DNA from: Scalindua sp964437425
Lineage (GTDB): Bacteria; Planctomycetota; Brocadiia; Brocadiales; Scalinduaceae
NCBI GenBank assembly: GCA_964437425.1
Contig: CAYTGO010000068.1
Location: 1-15,424, forward strand
Length of the DNA stretch: 15,424 nucleotides
Direction: 5' to 3'
Shown in pieces: positions 14,721 to 15,424 of the stretch (positions within the stretch are counted from its first letter, which is position 1; every line of letters starts with the position of its first letter). The position numbers and the translations under genes were made by a program. Below the pieces are notes generated by a model that was not told the DNA's origin, searched no databases, and saw only the letters and a program-made list of their open reading frames with translations.

Positions 14721-15424
14721 ATGACTACTAAGGCAATGGACTTTTACTTCTTCGACTTTGACAAGAACATCATGAAGGTCAAAGTTCCCTTCGTCCTGGT
14801 CAATACCGAAGACGGTAGTGAGATGGAACTCTCTGCCGGTGACTACATGGACATCAGAGACCAACTCGGCAAGGTTGGCAAATGGAAATCGTGGAGCGGT
14901 GACGACGCATTGCGCTATTATAGCGACCTGCCAGATGTTCCGCCGCAGGGGCAGCCATTCGTCAAACAAATCGAAGCTGCTATCGATTCGGGTAATGAAC
15001 ATCTCTGGCAGGCACCCTCCTGGGGTATCTTTGTAAGCGCCTGTAATCGTCAGAGGCCTTTGTCGCTGATTACGGCGCGTGGTCACAGTGACGAGACGAT
15101 CAAGGCTGGGTTCCAGGTGCTAAAGGATCGCGGTTGGATCGAAGAGACACCCAACTACCTGACAATTTATGATGTCACCAACCCGGCGACGCGCAAGACC
15201 CTTGGAGACCCAGATGACAAGCAGGATGTGCAAGAGTTGAAACGCGTTGCCATCCTCAAGTCGGTCGACACGGGTATTGAACAGTACGGCAGAGACGCCC
15301 GGCACCATTTCGGCATGTCGGACGACACGATGACAAACGTCGAGTTTATCGCCGATGCCATGCGCGAGTGCAAAGAAACCTATCCGAACATGCGTTTCTT
15401 CGTGATCGCCACGAACGTCTCGCA
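14721..15424 (+). CDS. HAD-superfamily hydrolase (3' end outside window)
   Basis: An open frame runs from ATG 14721 to the window edge (234 codons, no stop), preceded by GAGGAG at 14708-14713. The four HAD motifs can be picked out in order. Motif I is the nucleophile/acid pair Asp12-x-Asp14 (FFDFDKN, 10-16), motif II is Thr118 in LITARG, motif III is a lysine at 176 or 180 (LKRVAILK), and motif IV is the acidic pair Asp201-Asp202 in GMSDDTMTN. This supports a Mg-dependent phosphohydrolase of unknown substrate in the cytoplasm. About 100 residues between motifs I and II would form a large cap-like insertion. Codons end in C or G more often than in the neighbouring transporter gene, which hints at a different origin. 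I cannot place it in a known HAD subfamily, and the C-terminal part is not visible. Confidence 0.8.
   Translation, partial: MTTKAMDFYFFDFDKNIMKVKVPFVLVNTEDGSEMELSAGDYMDIRDQLGKVGKWKSWSGDDALRYYSDLPDVPPQGQPFVKQIEAAIDSGNEHLWQAPSWGIFVSACNRQRPLSLITARGHSDETIKAGFQVLKDRGWIEETPNYLTIYDVTNPATRKTLGDPDDKQDVQELKRVAILKSVDTGIEQYGRDARHHFGMSDDTMTNVEFIADAMRECKETYPNMRFFVIATNVS

Noticed and set aside
1..15424. CRISPR array, tRNA/rRNA genes, insertion sequence or integrase
   Set aside because: No regularly spaced repeats, RNA-gene cores, transposase or integrase motifs or terminal inverted repeats were seen on either strand.

Overview
The window is bacterial. A Gram-negative organism is likely, because one gene encodes an outer-membrane beta-barrel protein with a signal peptide and another encodes a secreted hydrolase. 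Base composition is moderate, with an AT-rich leader in the first 900 bases. A GEMM (cyclic di-GMP-I type) riboswitch and a long zinc-ribbon/class III cyclase/AAA/TPR protein would both fit a Desulfobacterota-like (deltaproteobacterial) or related environmental proteobacterium. That placement is an inference and no marker gene is present to confirm it. Every recognisable gene lies on the + strand.

Region 1 (1-3600): a gene-free AT-rich stretch carries a good sigma70-type promoter (348-376), AACGTT palindromes, a GEMM-type aptamer (about 691-775) and a strong intrinsic terminator (809-861). This leader precedes an NAD-type zinc alcohol dehydrogenase and an aldehyde dehydrogenase. The pair would oxidise an alcohol to its carboxylic acid, apparently under second-messenger control by premature termination. 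A 7-bp pairing between the aptamer's second hairpin and the foot of the terminator suggests a ligand-dependent OFF switch.

Region 2 (3730-13616): this block is unusual. It holds a secreted ComEC-type metallo-beta-lactamase-fold hydrolase, a DNase II-family protein of the type best known from animals but with no signal peptide and a large insertion, a 410-aa protein of unknown family, a 1147-aa class III nucleotidyl cyclase fused to an AAA ATPase and TPR-like repeats, a Phenol_MetA_deg-type outer-membrane protein, and a 416-aa paralogue of the 410-aa protein. Gaps run from 32 to about 100 bases with no clear terminator between genes, so co-transcription is plausible. Two predicted nucleic-acid hydrolases, a duplicated unknown family and a large sensor-like cyclase make this the best candidate for an undescribed system. 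Its role (extracellular DNA use, defence, or an effector cluster) cannot be settled from sequence alone.

Region 3 (13755-end): a DMT/EmrE-type membrane transporter is followed 21 bases later by a HAD-superfamily hydrolase that runs off the right edge. That last gene has visibly more G/C-ending codons than its neighbours. No tRNA, rRNA, insertion sequence, integrase or CRISPR array was seen.
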